Program-made: the position numbers and the translations under genes
Assembly: GCF_001975985.1 (NCBI RefSeq)
Contig: NZ_MTQF01000017.1
Coordinates: forward strand, 1-64,000
Source: [Flexibacter] sp. ATCC 35103
GTDB lineage: Bacteria > Bacteroidota > Bacteroidia > Flavobacteriales > Flavobacteriaceae
Direction of reading: 5' to 3'
Length of the DNA: 64,000 nt
The notes under the pieces: generated by a model
Seen by the model: only the letters and a program-made list of their open reading frames with translations
Database searches by the model: none
Told to the model about the DNA's origin: nothing
Shown: one piece after another, positions 35,122 through 44,231 of the stretch
How the letters are laid out: each line of letters starts with the position of its first letter
Numbering within the stretch: the stretch's first letter is position 1

Positions 35122-38100
35122 ATGAAAACAAAGTTCACTCAAATTTTAAAGCAGAGATATTACCTCTTGTTTTTCTTTAGTTTATTATTACAACAAACTT
35201 ATGCACAACAGCAAATAACCATAACCGGAAAAGTGGCTTCTGCAACAGGAGAACCAATTCCGTTTGCTAACGTTGTGATCAAAAACACAAAAAATGGCGC
35301 CGTGTCCGATTTTGACGGGACATTTAAAATTACTGCATCTTCAGATCAAACACTTGTTTTTAGCTCACAGGGATATAAAACAACCGAAATCGCGATTAAT
35401 GGCAAAACAATAGTAAACGCTTCTTTACAGGAAGATGCTAATAAACTCGATGAAATTGTAGTGGTAGGTTACGGTTCGCAGCAAAAAAAGGACCTTACAG
35501 GAGCCGTTGCGCTGGTAAAAGCCACTGAAATTCAAAAAAGACAGGTTACTACAGTTGCTGACGGACTGCAAGGTTTGGTTACCGGAGTAAAAGTTCGTGG
35601 CGGCGGACGCCCGGGACAGGAAGCCAATATCGAAATTCGTGGATTAAAGAATCTTCAAAATGCTAATCCGCTTTATGTAATTGATGGTTTGGTAACAACT
35701 GCAAATCGCGATTTTAACCCAAATGATATCGAATCTATTCAGGTTTTAAAAGATGCTTCTGCTGCCGCTATCTATGGTTCCAGAGCTGCAAATGGAGTAA
35801 TTATCATTACGACCAAAAAAGGTAAAAAAGGGCCGCTGCAAGTTGAAGTTTCAGCAAAATCAAGCTTTACAGTTATGCCTCGTTATGATTTAATGGGAAC
35901 CGAAGAGTTTGCAAAATATAACAATATGGCGTATGACAATGCCGGATTTACAAGACAAAATTTAAATATGGCCGTTGATACTGACTGGCAGGATGCAGTT
36001 TTTAGAACAGGAATGATACAGGATTATAATGCAAGTTTTTCCGGAGGAAACGAAAATTCGACATTTTTTATGTCTGCGAATTATTTTGGAAATGAAGGAA
36101 CTGTTATTGGAACTGATTTTGACAGAATTTCATTTCGTGTAAATTCAAGCGGTACAAAAGGAATTTTTAGTATTGGAGAAAACTTAGCGATCAGTAATTC
36201 TAAAACAGATGAAATGTCTGGAAACCCAATTATTGATGTTTACAGAATGACACCAACAATTCCGCTTTATGATCCTTCTAATCCGGGCGGATACGGTTAC
36301 GGAAAACAAGGTGTTGCGGATACTTTTGGAACAAACCCTTTGGCACTGGCTGATTTTTCTAATACAACAAACCAAAACTTTAGGATTAGAGGAAATATCT
36401 GGTCAGAATTAAAATTTGTGCCTTGGTTGAAATACCGTTTCAATTTTGGATATGAAACTAGTTTTGATTCTTATAAATACATGAGAAAAAAAGGAAGCTG
36501 GACATTAAATCAGCCTCAGGATCCATCTCAGACAGATCAGAATAAAGGAAGATCTGAGACCATGTTATTTGAAAATACACTGACATTCAAAAAAGAATTT
36601 GGTAAACATGATATTACTGTTTTAGTAGGTCAGACGTTCCAAAAAGATACTTACGATCAGATTTATGGAACAAAGAGAAATCTTCCAATGAATTCCGGAA
36701 CAGGCCAATATTATGAGGTTTTAAATCAGGGAGATTCGCCGGTAGTTGGAGGTTTTATAAACGAAGCTGCTTTAGCATCATATTTAGGAAGGTTAGAATA
36801 CAACTACGATAATCGTTATTTATTCAATGCTGTAATCAGACGTGATGGTTCATCAAAATTCAGCGATGGAAATAAATGGGGTAATTTCCCGTCACTTTCT
36901 GCAGGATGGAGAATAAACAATGAATCATTTTTTAAATCAGAATTTATTAAAGATTTAAAATTAAGAGCCAGTTATGGAGAGTTAGGTTCTGGAAATATCA
37001 GAGAGTATGAATCGAAAAGTTTCATTAATAATTTCGGACAGATTGTATTGGGTAAAGATCAAAATTTATATCCATCAGCAGCTCAGGTAAAATTATCAAA
37101 TTCACAGCTGCGTTGGGAGAAATTAAAACAAACGAATTTTGGATTAGATTTAGGAGTTTTAAATAATGATCTGCGTCTTACTGCCGATTATTTTATTGCG
37201 CGTACAGAAGATGTATTGTTTGGTTTTCCAATTTTACTAACTACAGGTAATGATGGCGGAAACCCAATTTCTAATGCTGCAACTGTCGAAAACAAAGGTT
37301 TTGAATTGGAACTGGCTTACAGCAAAAAAATAAATGACTTCTCTTTTAATGCTTCTGTAAACTTCACAAAAATAAACAACAAGCTGGTTTCTTTGGGTAA
37401 CGGTCAAAATGAAAATATTATTGGAAACACAATGACCCGCAGCGGACAACCGGTAGGAATGTGGTATGTACTGCAAACAGATGGTTTATTCCAGTCTCAG
37501 CAAGAAATTCAGAACTACAAAAACGCAGATGGAAAAGTGATTATGCCAAATGCTGTTCCCGGAGATATTCGTTTTAAAGATGTGAACGGTGACGGACAAA
37601 TTACAAATGAAGACAAATCTGTTGTAGGAAGTCCATGGCCGGAATTTGAAATGGGACTAAACGCCGGAGCTGAATACAAAGGTTTTGATTTTTCTATGAA
37701 CTGGATCGCGTCACACGGAGCGACTGTTTATAACGGATTTAGAAGTGTTGTAGATCGTTTTGACGATAACAGTAACTACAGAACAGGAATCCAGCCCTGG
37801 ACACCAGAAAATCCAAATACTGATTTTCCCCGAGTTACAAAAGGTTCAACCTTAAACTCCAGAGGCGACAGCGACCGTTTCTTAGAAAGCGGTGACTTTA
37901 TCAGGCTAAAATACATTGGGTTTGGATATAATCTGCCAGACAGCGTTTTAAAAAACTCAGGAATTTCAAGAGCAAGATTAACCTTATCTGCACAAAATAT
38001 TCTTACGATTACAAAGTACAAAGGTTTAGACCCTGAGTTCAGTAATACCGGTGATAACAGGATTTTTGAAAGAGGTGTTGATAATGGTTCTTTTCCAAAT

Positions 38101-38139
38101 CTTAAGACTTATTCTTTTGGTGTAGAGTTTAGCTTTTAA
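35122..38139 (+). CDS. susC: SusC-like TonB-dependent outer membrane transporter (pair 2)
   Basis: This 1005-aa outer-membrane transporter has a signal peptide ending at TYAQQ (about residue 29). A carboxypeptidase-like domain (ITGKVASATGEPIPFANV, about 33-115) precedes LDEIVVVGYGSQQKKDLTGAV, the plug with VLKDASAAAIYGSRAANGVIII, and a long barrel ending in EFSF. The Ca-binding-like DVNGDGQITNEDK at about 820 is common in SusC loops. The SusD gene follows after 18 bp. It is divergent from the HTCS and has no LacI-type operator before it, so it may serve a different glycan from pair 1. Confidence 0.96.
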   Translation: MKTKFTQILKQRYYLLFFFSLLLQQTYAQQQITITGKVASATGEPIPFANVVIKNTKNGAVSDFDGTFKITASSDQTLVFSSQGYKTTEIAINGKTIVNASLQEDANKLDEIVVVGYGSQQKKDLTGAVALVKATEIQKRQVTTVADGLQGLVTGVKVRGGGRPGQEANIEIRGLKNLQNANPLYVIDGLVTTANRDFNPNDIESIQVLKDASAAAIYGSRAANGVIIITTKKGKKGPLQVEVSAKSSFTVMPRYDLMGTEEFAKYNNMAYDNAGFTRQNLNMAVDTDWQDAVFRTGMIQDYNASFSGGNENSTFFMSANYFGNEGTVIGTDFDRISFRVNSSGTKGIFSIGENLAISNSKTDEMSGNPIIDVYRMTPTIPLYDPSNPGGYGYGKQGVADTFGTNPLALADFSNTTNQNFRIRGNIWSELKFVPWLKYRFNFGYETSFDSYKYMRKKGSWTLNQPQDPSQTDQNKGRSETMLFENTLTFKKEFGKHDITVLVGQTFQKDTYDQIYGTKRNLPMNSGTGQYYEVLNQGDSPVVGGFINEAALASYLGRLEYNYDNRYLFNAVIRRDGSSKFSDGNKWGNFPSLSAGWRINNESFFKSEFIKDLKLRASYGELGSGNIREYESKSFINNFGQIVLGKDQNLYPSAAQVKLSNSQLRWEKLKQTNFGLDLGVLNNDLRLTADYFIARTEDVLFGFPILLTTGNDGGNPISNAATVENKGFELELAYSKKINDFSFNASVNFTKINNKLVSLGNGQNENIIGNTMTRSGQPVGMWYVLQTDGLFQSQQEIQNYKNADGKVIMPNAVPGDIRFKDVNGDGQITNEDKSVVGSPWPEFEMGLNAGAEYKGFDFSMNWIASHGATVYNGFRSVVDRFDDNSNYRTGIQPWTPENPNTDFPRVTKGSTLNSRGDSDRFLESGDFIRLKYIGFGYNLPDSVLKNSGISRARLTLSAQNILTITKYKGLDPEFSNTGDNRIFERGVDNGSFPNLKTYSFGVEFSF

Positions 38140-38157
38140 TTTTAAAAAAACAGCGTA

Positions 38158-39681
38158 ATGAAAAAAATAATAATAATAACAGTAGCTTTTCTGGGTCTTG
38201 TTTTTACAGCTTGTGAAAACGAATTGGATCTGAACAGCCCAAATGATATAACAGTAGATCAATATTGGAAAACTGAAAGTGATGCACAAGCCGGTGTAAA
38301 CTCAATTTATGCCATGTTTTATAAAGACGGATTATGGGCAAGATGGATGTATTTTCGTTTAGACCTGACCTCTGATGAAGGTTACAGCGTAAGTCCGTGG
38401 ACAGAATTAGCAGACTGGACAAGATTTAATTACATCAATTATAATTTTTGGGAAGGAAATGCCGTAACATGGAGAGATACCTACAAAGCTATTTTTAGAT
38501 GTAATCAGGTTTTGGCAAACGTTCCAAATATTACTTTTCAAAATGAAGATGATAAAAAGAAAATTATAGCTCAGGCTAAATTTTTCAGAGCATTACACTA
38601 CTATTATGCAGCAGTAATCTGGGAAGATATTCCATTGGTTTTAGATCCGTCTACACCGGCAGATTTACCACAGCAAAAAAAGGTGGCTGAAATCTGGGCC
38701 CAAATCGAAAAAGACCTAAACGAAGCTTATGAAGATTTACCAAAAGACTGGTCATCTGACCAAACAGGGAGACCAGATAAAGGTGCTGCAAAAGCTTTTC
38801 TTGCAAAAGCCTATATGCAGCAGCATAAATGGCCTGAAGCCAAAGTTGCTTTAGAATATTTAATTAACGGAGCAGGAGCAAAGTACAATTTAGTGTCTAA
38901 CTATAGAGACAATTTTACAGATGTAAGTGAAAACAACAGCGAATCTGTTTTTGAAATCCAGTTTGGAGATCAAAGAAAAGGAGGAACTGATGAAGCTCAA
39001 AATGCAGCAGTTTCCAGCAACCGTTCTCAGTTTTTTGCACCAAGAGGAATTGGCTGGTCTGATGGACAGGCACGTTTTTGGCTGATAAATGCTTTCAAAC
39101 AAGAAAAAAATAAAGATGGTAATCTGGATATTCGTTTAAGATGGACTTTATATTATCCTCAATTACTGGCTGATTTTGGAGACAAAACATACGGTAGAAA
39201 CTGGGAATGGAATAATGATGAAGCATGGTTTAGAAAAGGAAGCCGTGATTACTACAGAAATAATGAAGATTATTACAACCAGGTTAATTACAGATTAGTT
39301 CGTTATGCCGATATTTTATTGCGCTATGCAGAAGTTCTAAACGAATTAGGAAATACGGCACAAGCTTATCAATACGTTGACGTAGTAAGAGCTCGTGTAG
39401 ACTTAAATACATTAGCAACAGCACATCCTGAAATAGGAAACGATCATGATAAATTCTTAGAGCGTTTAAAAACAGAAAGAGTTTTAGAATTAGCCGGAGA
39501 AAGTGTTCGCTGGGAAGATTTAAAACGTTGGGGAGATTTAAATTCTCAAGCTTCGGTTGATAAAATTGCGCTTCGTGATCCTGATTTTAAAAACTTCACG
39601 GTAGGTAAAAATCATAGAATGCCAATTCCGCAAAGCGATGTAGATAATAATCCAAATCTGGAGCAGAACTCTGGATATTAA
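38158..39681 (+). CDS. susD: SusD/RagB-like surface glycan-binding lipoprotein (pair 2)
   Basis: This 507-aa lipoprotein partner of SusC2 has the lipobox LVFTAC (Cys19). Typical SusD elements are visible: NSPNDITVDQYWKTESDAQAGVNSIY near the N terminus, AQAKFFRALHYYYAAVIWEDIPLV, GAAKAFLAKAYMQ, LRYAEVLNELG, TERVLELAGESVRWEDLKRWG and the C-terminal MPIPQSDVDNNP. It is 148 aa shorter than SusD1 and only distantly similar, which again points to a different ligand. It binds oligosaccharides at the cell surface. Confidence 0.95.
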   Translation: MKKIIIITVAFLGLVFTACENELDLNSPNDITVDQYWKTESDAQAGVNSIYAMFYKDGLWARWMYFRLDLTSDEGYSVSPWTELADWTRFNYINYNFWEGNAVTWRDTYKAIFRCNQVLANVPNITFQNEDDKKKIIAQAKFFRALHYYYAAVIWEDIPLVLDPSTPADLPQQKKVAEIWAQIEKDLNEAYEDLPKDWSSDQTGRPDKGAAKAFLAKAYMQQHKWPEAKVALEYLINGAGAKYNLVSNYRDNFTDVSENNSESVFEIQFGDQRKGGTDEAQNAAVSSNRSQFFAPRGIGWSDGQARFWLINAFKQEKNKDGNLDIRLRWTLYYPQLLADFGDKTYGRNWEWNNDEAWFRKGSRDYYRNNEDYYNQVNYRLVRYADILLRYAEVLNELGNTAQAYQYVDVVRARVDLNTLATAHPEIGNDHDKFLERLKTERVLELAGESVRWEDLKRWGDLNSQASVDKIALRDPDFKNFTVGKNHRMPIPQSDVDNNPNLEQNSGY

Positions 39682-39695
39682 AACTGAATTTTTTG

Positions 39696-39725
39696 AGGGA
39701 ATCAGATCTATTAGTCTGATTCCCT
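39696..39725 (+). terminator. Hairpin terminator after SusC/D pair 2
   Basis: An 11-bp perfect stem, AGGGAATCAGA / TCTGATTCCCT (39696-39706, 39715-39725), lies 15 bp after the SusD2 stop. The following T tract is weak, so partial read-through into the glycoside hydrolase genes is likely. Confidence 0.65.
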
Positions 39726-39764
39726 TATCATAAAGAACGATTGTTCATAATAACAAAATTTATA

Positions 39765-40940
39765 ATGAGAAAAGTAAAATTGTGTCTGACATTTATGTTG
39801 GCAGGATTAGTATTGCTAAGCTGCAACAACAAAAAAAGCAATTCTGAAGAGAATAAAAATGAAACTGCCGTAATCGAAAAAAGAGAAATCTGGACAAAAG
39901 ATCAGGCCAATAAATGGTATGCAGAACAGCCTTGGTTAGTAGGGGCAAATTATTATCCCAGCACAGCTATAAACCAATTAGAGATGTGGCAGGTAGATAC
40001 TTTTGATCCCAAAAGAATTGATCAGGAATTGGGCTGGGCAGAAAATATAGGCATGAATGTAATGCGCGTTTACCTGCACGATTTACTGCACAAACAAGAC
40101 GCAGAAGGACTTTACAAACGCATGAATCAATTTTTGGAAATTGCAGATAAACACCATATCAAAATACTTTTCGTTTTATTTGATTCCTGCTGGGATCCGT
40201 TTCCGACTTTAGGAAAACAACGTGATCCAAAACCTCATACACACAATTCAGGCTGGGTACAGAGCCCGGGACAAAAAGTGCTGCAGGATTCTACACAATA
40301 TCCTCGTTTAGAGAAATATGTAAAAGAAACCGTTGCGAAATTTGCAAATGATAAACGTATTTTGGGTTGGGATGTATGGAACGAACCGGATAATATGACG
40401 GGACCATCTTATGAAAAAATCGAAATCAAAAACAAAGTCGATTTGATTTTGCCTCTTTTAAAAAATGTTTTTATCTGGGCAAGAGAAAGTAATCCTTCAC
40501 AGCCATTAACCTCAGGAGTCTGGGTAGGAGACTGGAGCGATGAAGCGAAAATGAAACCAATGCATAAAATGCAGATCGAACAATCAGATGTAGTTTCTTT
40601 TCATAATTATAATACATCCGCAGATTTCGAAAAAGTAATCAAACAATTACAACGCTACGGAAAACCTTTATTGTGTACAGAATATATGGCAAGACCAAAC
40701 GGAAGCACATTTGAAGGATTTTTACCAATAGCCAGAAAATACAATGTTGGAATGATCAACTGGGGTTTTGTCGACGGAAAAACACAAACCAAATATGCCT
40801 GGGACAGCTGGACTAAAAAATACGATTCAGAGCCAAAACTTTGGTTTCATGAAGTGCTTAAAAACGACGGAACACCATACATAAAAGCCGAAACAGATTT
40901 AATCAAAAAGATGACGTCTGAGACAAATAAGAAGAATTAG
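39765..40940 (+). CDS. GH5-like clan GH-A glycoside hydrolase, lipoprotein
   Basis: This 391-aa lipoprotein is of the cellulase/GH5-like type often labelled as 1,4-beta-xylanase in Bacteroidota. The ATG at 39765 gives the lipobox LVLLSC (Cys20); a TTG 24 bp upstream is in frame but unlikely. Clan GH-A motifs are MNVMRVYLHDLL, LGWDVWNEPDNM with the acid/base Glu207, VVSFHNY, and LLCTEYMARP with the nucleophile Glu306. It is probably surface-anchored like SusD2. The substrate is not clear from sequence: xylan, mannan or an arabinoside are possible. Confidence 0.8.
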   Translation: MRKVKLCLTFMLAGLVLLSCNNKKSNSEENKNETAVIEKREIWTKDQANKWYAEQPWLVGANYYPSTAINQLEMWQVDTFDPKRIDQELGWAENIGMNVMRVYLHDLLHKQDAEGLYKRMNQFLEIADKHHIKILFVLFDSCWDPFPTLGKQRDPKPHTHNSGWVQSPGQKVLQDSTQYPRLEKYVKETVAKFANDKRILGWDVWNEPDNMTGPSYEKIEIKNKVDLILPLLKNVFIWARESNPSQPLTSGVWVGDWSDEAKMKPMHKMQIEQSDVVSFHNYNTSADFEKVIKQLQRYGKPLLCTEYMARPNGSTFEGFLPIARKYNVGMINWGFVDGKTQTKYAWDSWTKKYDSEPKLWFHEVLKNDGTPYIKAETDLIKKMTSETNKKN

Positions 40941-40947
40941 AAAATGT

Positions 40948-41022
40948 GTCAATTTGATAATTAGAAAATGTGGCTATTAGAAAATTATCACATCTAAGAA
41001 ATTATCTAATTATCAAATTGAC
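40948..41022. repeat. Intergenic 18-bp inverted repeat
   Basis: GTCAATTTGATAATTAGA (40948-40965) is repeated exactly in inverted form at 41005-41022. The arms are flanked by AAATGTG and CCACATT, extending the symmetry. The element overlaps a spurious GTG-initiated extension of the next gene, so it is non-coding. Confidence 0.7.
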
Positions 41023-41050
41023 TAATTGCCACATTAAAAAAAAACAGCTT

Positions 41051-42088
41051 ATGAAAACAGCAAAACAATTTCTTCTCTTAATAGCAATTTTGGCTGGTTT
41101 TTCTGCCAAAGCACAACAGCCAGATCCGCCGGGACAAGTTAAGGGAAATGAAAAACCTAAAAACGAAGCCTATCTTTTTGCTCACATGACGCACAATGAT
41201 TACGGCAGATTGTATTATTCTGTAAGTCTTGATGGTTTACACTGGGAAAATTTGAATAACGGAAAACGTGTTTTTGAAGAATATAAAGGGCATCCTGATA
41301 TTTGTAAAGGTCCTGACGAAAAATATTATATCGCAGGAAATACCGGAGATGATGCAAAAACTATCAATATTTGGGTTTCAGATGATTTAATTACCTGGAA
41401 AAAACATTCAGATTACACACCGGATTTAAAAAGCACGCCTGATTATGCGAATGCTTTACAACGAATTGGCGCTCCAAAATTATATTACGACAAAGATTCA
41501 CAAAAGTTTATAATGACATGGCACACACCTCATCTTGAAGGAACAAAAGAAGATGGAGAACGATATTGGGCAAGTCAGCGAACTTTATATGTTTTGTCTA
41601 AAGATCTAAAAAGTTTCGAAGGACCGCCAAACCGTTTATTTGATTGGGATATGGGAACGATTGATGTTTTTATTCGAAAAGTAGGCGACTCTTATTACGC
41701 AGTTATTAAGGATGAAACCTACCCAACTTTGTATTGGACAACCGGAAAAACCATTAGAATAGCCAAATCAAAATCTCTTTTAGGACCTTATTCTCTGCCC
41801 CAGCAATCGATTAGTCCAAACTTTAGAGAAGCACCAATGTTAGTTCCTTCTCCAGATGATAAAATATGGTACATGTATTATGAACAATACCCCGGAGTTT
41901 CTTACGGATTATCAATTGCAGATAATCTAAACGGACCCTGGTTTCAAGCATCCGGTTATACTTTTTTCTCTGATTGGGATAAGTACAGTTTACCTGAAAA
42001 AGCACGTCACGGCTGTATGATTACAATTTCTAAAAATGAATACAACAGTTTGGTGAAAAAATTTGGGATTACTAAAAATAAATTATGA
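41051..42088 (+). CDS. GH43-like five-bladed propeller hydrolase, secreted
   Basis: This 345-aa protein of the GH43/GH117-like beta-propeller type is called by its repeated propeller blades (YYSVSLDGLHWENL, INIWVSDDLITWKKH, RIAKSKSLLGPY, YGLSIADNLNGPW). The ATG at 41051 opens a good signal peptide ending in SAKAQ. Likely active-site carboxylates are Asp in GHPDICKGPD, Asp in MGTIDVFIRK and Glu in FREAPMLVP, following the GH43 order base, modulator, acid. Its distance from the other GH43 enzymes here suggests another subfamily. It could be an arabinosidase or xylosidase; this is not resolved. Confidence 0.78.
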   Translation: MKTAKQFLLLIAILAGFSAKAQQPDPPGQVKGNEKPKNEAYLFAHMTHNDYGRLYYSVSLDGLHWENLNNGKRVFEEYKGHPDICKGPDEKYYIAGNTGDDAKTINIWVSDDLITWKKHSDYTPDLKSTPDYANALQRIGAPKLYYDKDSQKFIMTWHTPHLEGTKEDGERYWASQRTLYVLSKDLKSFEGPPNRLFDWDMGTIDVFIRKVGDSYYAVIKDETYPTLYWTTGKTIRIAKSKSLLGPYSLPQQSISPNFREAPMLVPSPDDKIWYMYYEQYPGVSYGLSIADNLNGPWFQASGYTFFSDWDKYSLPEKARHGCMITISKNEYNSLVKKFGITKNKL

Positions 42089-42100
42089 GATATAAGTTAT

Positions 42101-42211
42101 GAATTATGAGTTTGGAATTAGGCGTTGTTAGTGTTTTTTGAGTTAATACGAAGCAGAGATTATTGTATCGGAAATAAATAATAATCCATACTAAAACCAA
42201 ACTCATAATTC
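42101..42211. repeat. Intergenic 15-bp inverted repeat
   Basis: GAATTATGAGTTTGG (42101-42115) occurs exactly inverted at 42197-42211 (CCAAACTCATAATTC). The element belongs to the spacer between the GH43-like and GH2 genes. Confidence 0.65.
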
Positions 42212-42250
42212 ACAATTTAAATAAAATGGTTAGTTAAAGTGAGTGTTTGA

Positions 42251-42284
42251 AATTGCCAGGTCGTGTGGTATGACCTGGTAATTT
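42251..42284. terminator. Hairpin before the GH2 gene
   Basis: AATTGCCAGGTC and GACCTGGTAATT (42251-42262, 42272-42283) form an almost perfect stem with a 9-nt loop. It could end the GH43-like transcript or be an mRNA processing hairpin. Confidence 0.55.
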
Positions 42285-42346
42285 ATTTGATGAAGAAGAA
42301 AATGAAACAGCAATAATTTTTAAATCATTGCATAAAACAATATAGA

Positions 42347-44161
42347 ATGAATAAGAAAACTATAATTCTGGTGGCGCTATTTTTAAGCTGTCTGGTTCAT
42401 GCACAATGGAAACCACAAGGAGATAAAATCAAAACAAAATGGGCGGCAGAGGTTGATCCGAACAAAACATTACCGGAATATCCCCGTCCGATTATGGAGC
42501 GTGGCCAATGGAAAAATCTGAATGGCTTATGGAATTATGCGATTCAGGAATTTGGCAAAACGGCACCTTCAAAATATGACGGGCAAATTCTGGTTCCGTT
42601 TGCGGCTGAATCCAGCTTGTCTGGCGTGATGAAAGAAGTGGGTTCAAAAAATGAACTTTGGTATGAAACCCATTTTTCGACAGAATCAAGCTGGAACGGG
42701 AAAAATATCCTTTTGCATTTTGGAGCTGTAGACTGGAAAACGGAAGTTTTTATCAATGACATAAAAGTAGGTTCACATACTGGCGGTTATACGCCGTTTT
42801 CATTTGATATTACACCATTTATCCAAAAAGGAAAAAATCAAAAACTAGTTGTAAAAGTTTGGGATCCCTCAAACGACGGACCTCAGCCAAGAGGAAAACA
42901 AGTCAAAAAACCAGAAGGAATCTGGTACACGACAGTTACCGGAATCTGGCAGACAGTCTGGATTGAACCCGTAAACGCTAAAAACATTTCAGAACTAAAA
43001 ACGACCCCAAATATCGATCAAAATACAATAAGTATTAAAGCTGATGTACATGGAGCAGAAAAAGGGGATTTAATCGAAATATCAGTTTTTGATGGAGGAA
43101 AAGAAATCGCGAAAGAAAAAGCAGTAGTGGGAGAAAGTAATGACATAGTTTTAAATAATCCTAAATTATGGTCGCCGGAAAATCCATTTTTGTATCAGAC
43201 AAAAATTAGATTAATAAGTAAAAATAAAGTAGTTGATGAGGTCAAAAGTTATTTTGCCATGCGAAAGATTTCATCAAAAAGAGATGAAAACGGAATCGTG
43301 AGAATGCAGTTAAATAACAAAGATTATTTTCAGTTTGGGCCTTTAGATCAAGGTTGGTGGCCAGACGGATTATACACCGCTCCAACAGACGAAGCTTTGA
43401 AATATGATCTTATTAAAACGAAAGAATTAGGTTTTAATATGATTCGTAAACATGTAAAAGTAGAACCGGAACGCTGGTATACTCATTGCGACCAATTGGG
43501 AATTTTAGTTTGGCAGGATATGCCGAGTGGAGACGAACAGCCGATTTGGCAAAACACAAAATATTTTGACGGAACAGAATTACAGCGTTCCCCAAAATCA
43601 GAAGAAATCTACAAAAAAGAGTGGCGTGAAATTATGGATCATTTGTATTCGTATCCAAGTATTGTGGTTTGGGTTCCGTTTAACGAAGCCTGGGGACAAT
43701 TTAAAACAGTCGAAATTACCGAATGGACCAAAAATCATGATCCAAGCCGCTTAACAAATTCATCAAGTGGCGGAAATCATTTTCAAACCGGAGATATTCT
43801 TGATTTACACAATTATCCGGGACCTGAAATGTATTTGTATGATGCCAGAAGAGTTACGGTTTTAGGTGAATATGGCGGAATTGGTTTACCACTCGAAGGT
43901 CATTTATGGAGAGCAAATGATAATTGGGGTTATGTTAAATTTAAAAATGAAGCTGAGGTAACTGCAGAATACATCAAATATGCTCAAGTGCTGAAAAACT
44001 ACGTAAAAACAGGGTTTTCGGCAGCAGTTTATACGCAAACAACTGATGTTGAAGGTGAAGTAAACGGATTCATGACATACGACAGAAAAGTAGATAAAAT
44101 GGATTTTAAAGCTATAAATAAAATCAACACAGAAGTAATCGGGGCTTTAAATCATAAATAA
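42347..44161 (+). CDS. GH2-family glycoside hydrolase (beta-galactosidase/glucuronidase type), secreted
   Basis: This 604-aa retaining GH2 enzyme has a signal peptide ending in VHAQ (residue 20). The order is a jelly-roll sugar-binding domain (about 45-210; GLWNYAIQ, VPFAAESSLSG), an immunoglobulin-like domain (about 212-308) and the TIM barrel. The catalytic acid/base is Glu447 in VPFNEAWGQF and the nucleophile Glu508 in VLGEYGGIG. Compared with long LacZ proteins it lacks the C-terminal domains. It could remove beta-galactose, beta-glucuronic acid or an arabinopyranose side chain; the sequence does not decide between them. Confidence 0.9.
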   Translation: MNKKTIILVALFLSCLVHAQWKPQGDKIKTKWAAEVDPNKTLPEYPRPIMERGQWKNLNGLWNYAIQEFGKTAPSKYDGQILVPFAAESSLSGVMKEVGSKNELWYETHFSTESSWNGKNILLHFGAVDWKTEVFINDIKVGSHTGGYTPFSFDITPFIQKGKNQKLVVKVWDPSNDGPQPRGKQVKKPEGIWYTTVTGIWQTVWIEPVNAKNISELKTTPNIDQNTISIKADVHGAEKGDLIEISVFDGGKEIAKEKAVVGESNDIVLNNPKLWSPENPFLYQTKIRLISKNKVVDEVKSYFAMRKISSKRDENGIVRMQLNNKDYFQFGPLDQGWWPDGLYTAPTDEALKYDLIKTKELGFNMIRKHVKVEPERWYTHCDQLGILVWQDMPSGDEQPIWQNTKYFDGTELQRSPKSEEIYKKEWREIMDHLYSYPSIVVWVPFNEAWGQFKTVEITEWTKNHDPSRLTNSSSGGNHFQTGDILDLHNYPGPEMYLYDARRVTVLGEYGGIGLPLEGHLWRANDNWGYVKFKNEAEVTAEYIKYAQVLKNYVKTGFSAAVYTQTTDVEGEVNGFMTYDRKVDKMDFKAINKINTEVIGALNHK

Positions 44162-44231
44162 ATACTGATTTTAACACGATGCAACTTTGTCAAAGTTTTC
44201 GATAAAAAAAGCCCAACAATAAAAAACTAAA

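Noticed and set aside
40970..41050. GTG-started extension of the GH43-like gene
   Set aside because: It lies in a perfect 18-bp inverted repeat, and the ATG at 41051 directly begins a signal peptide.
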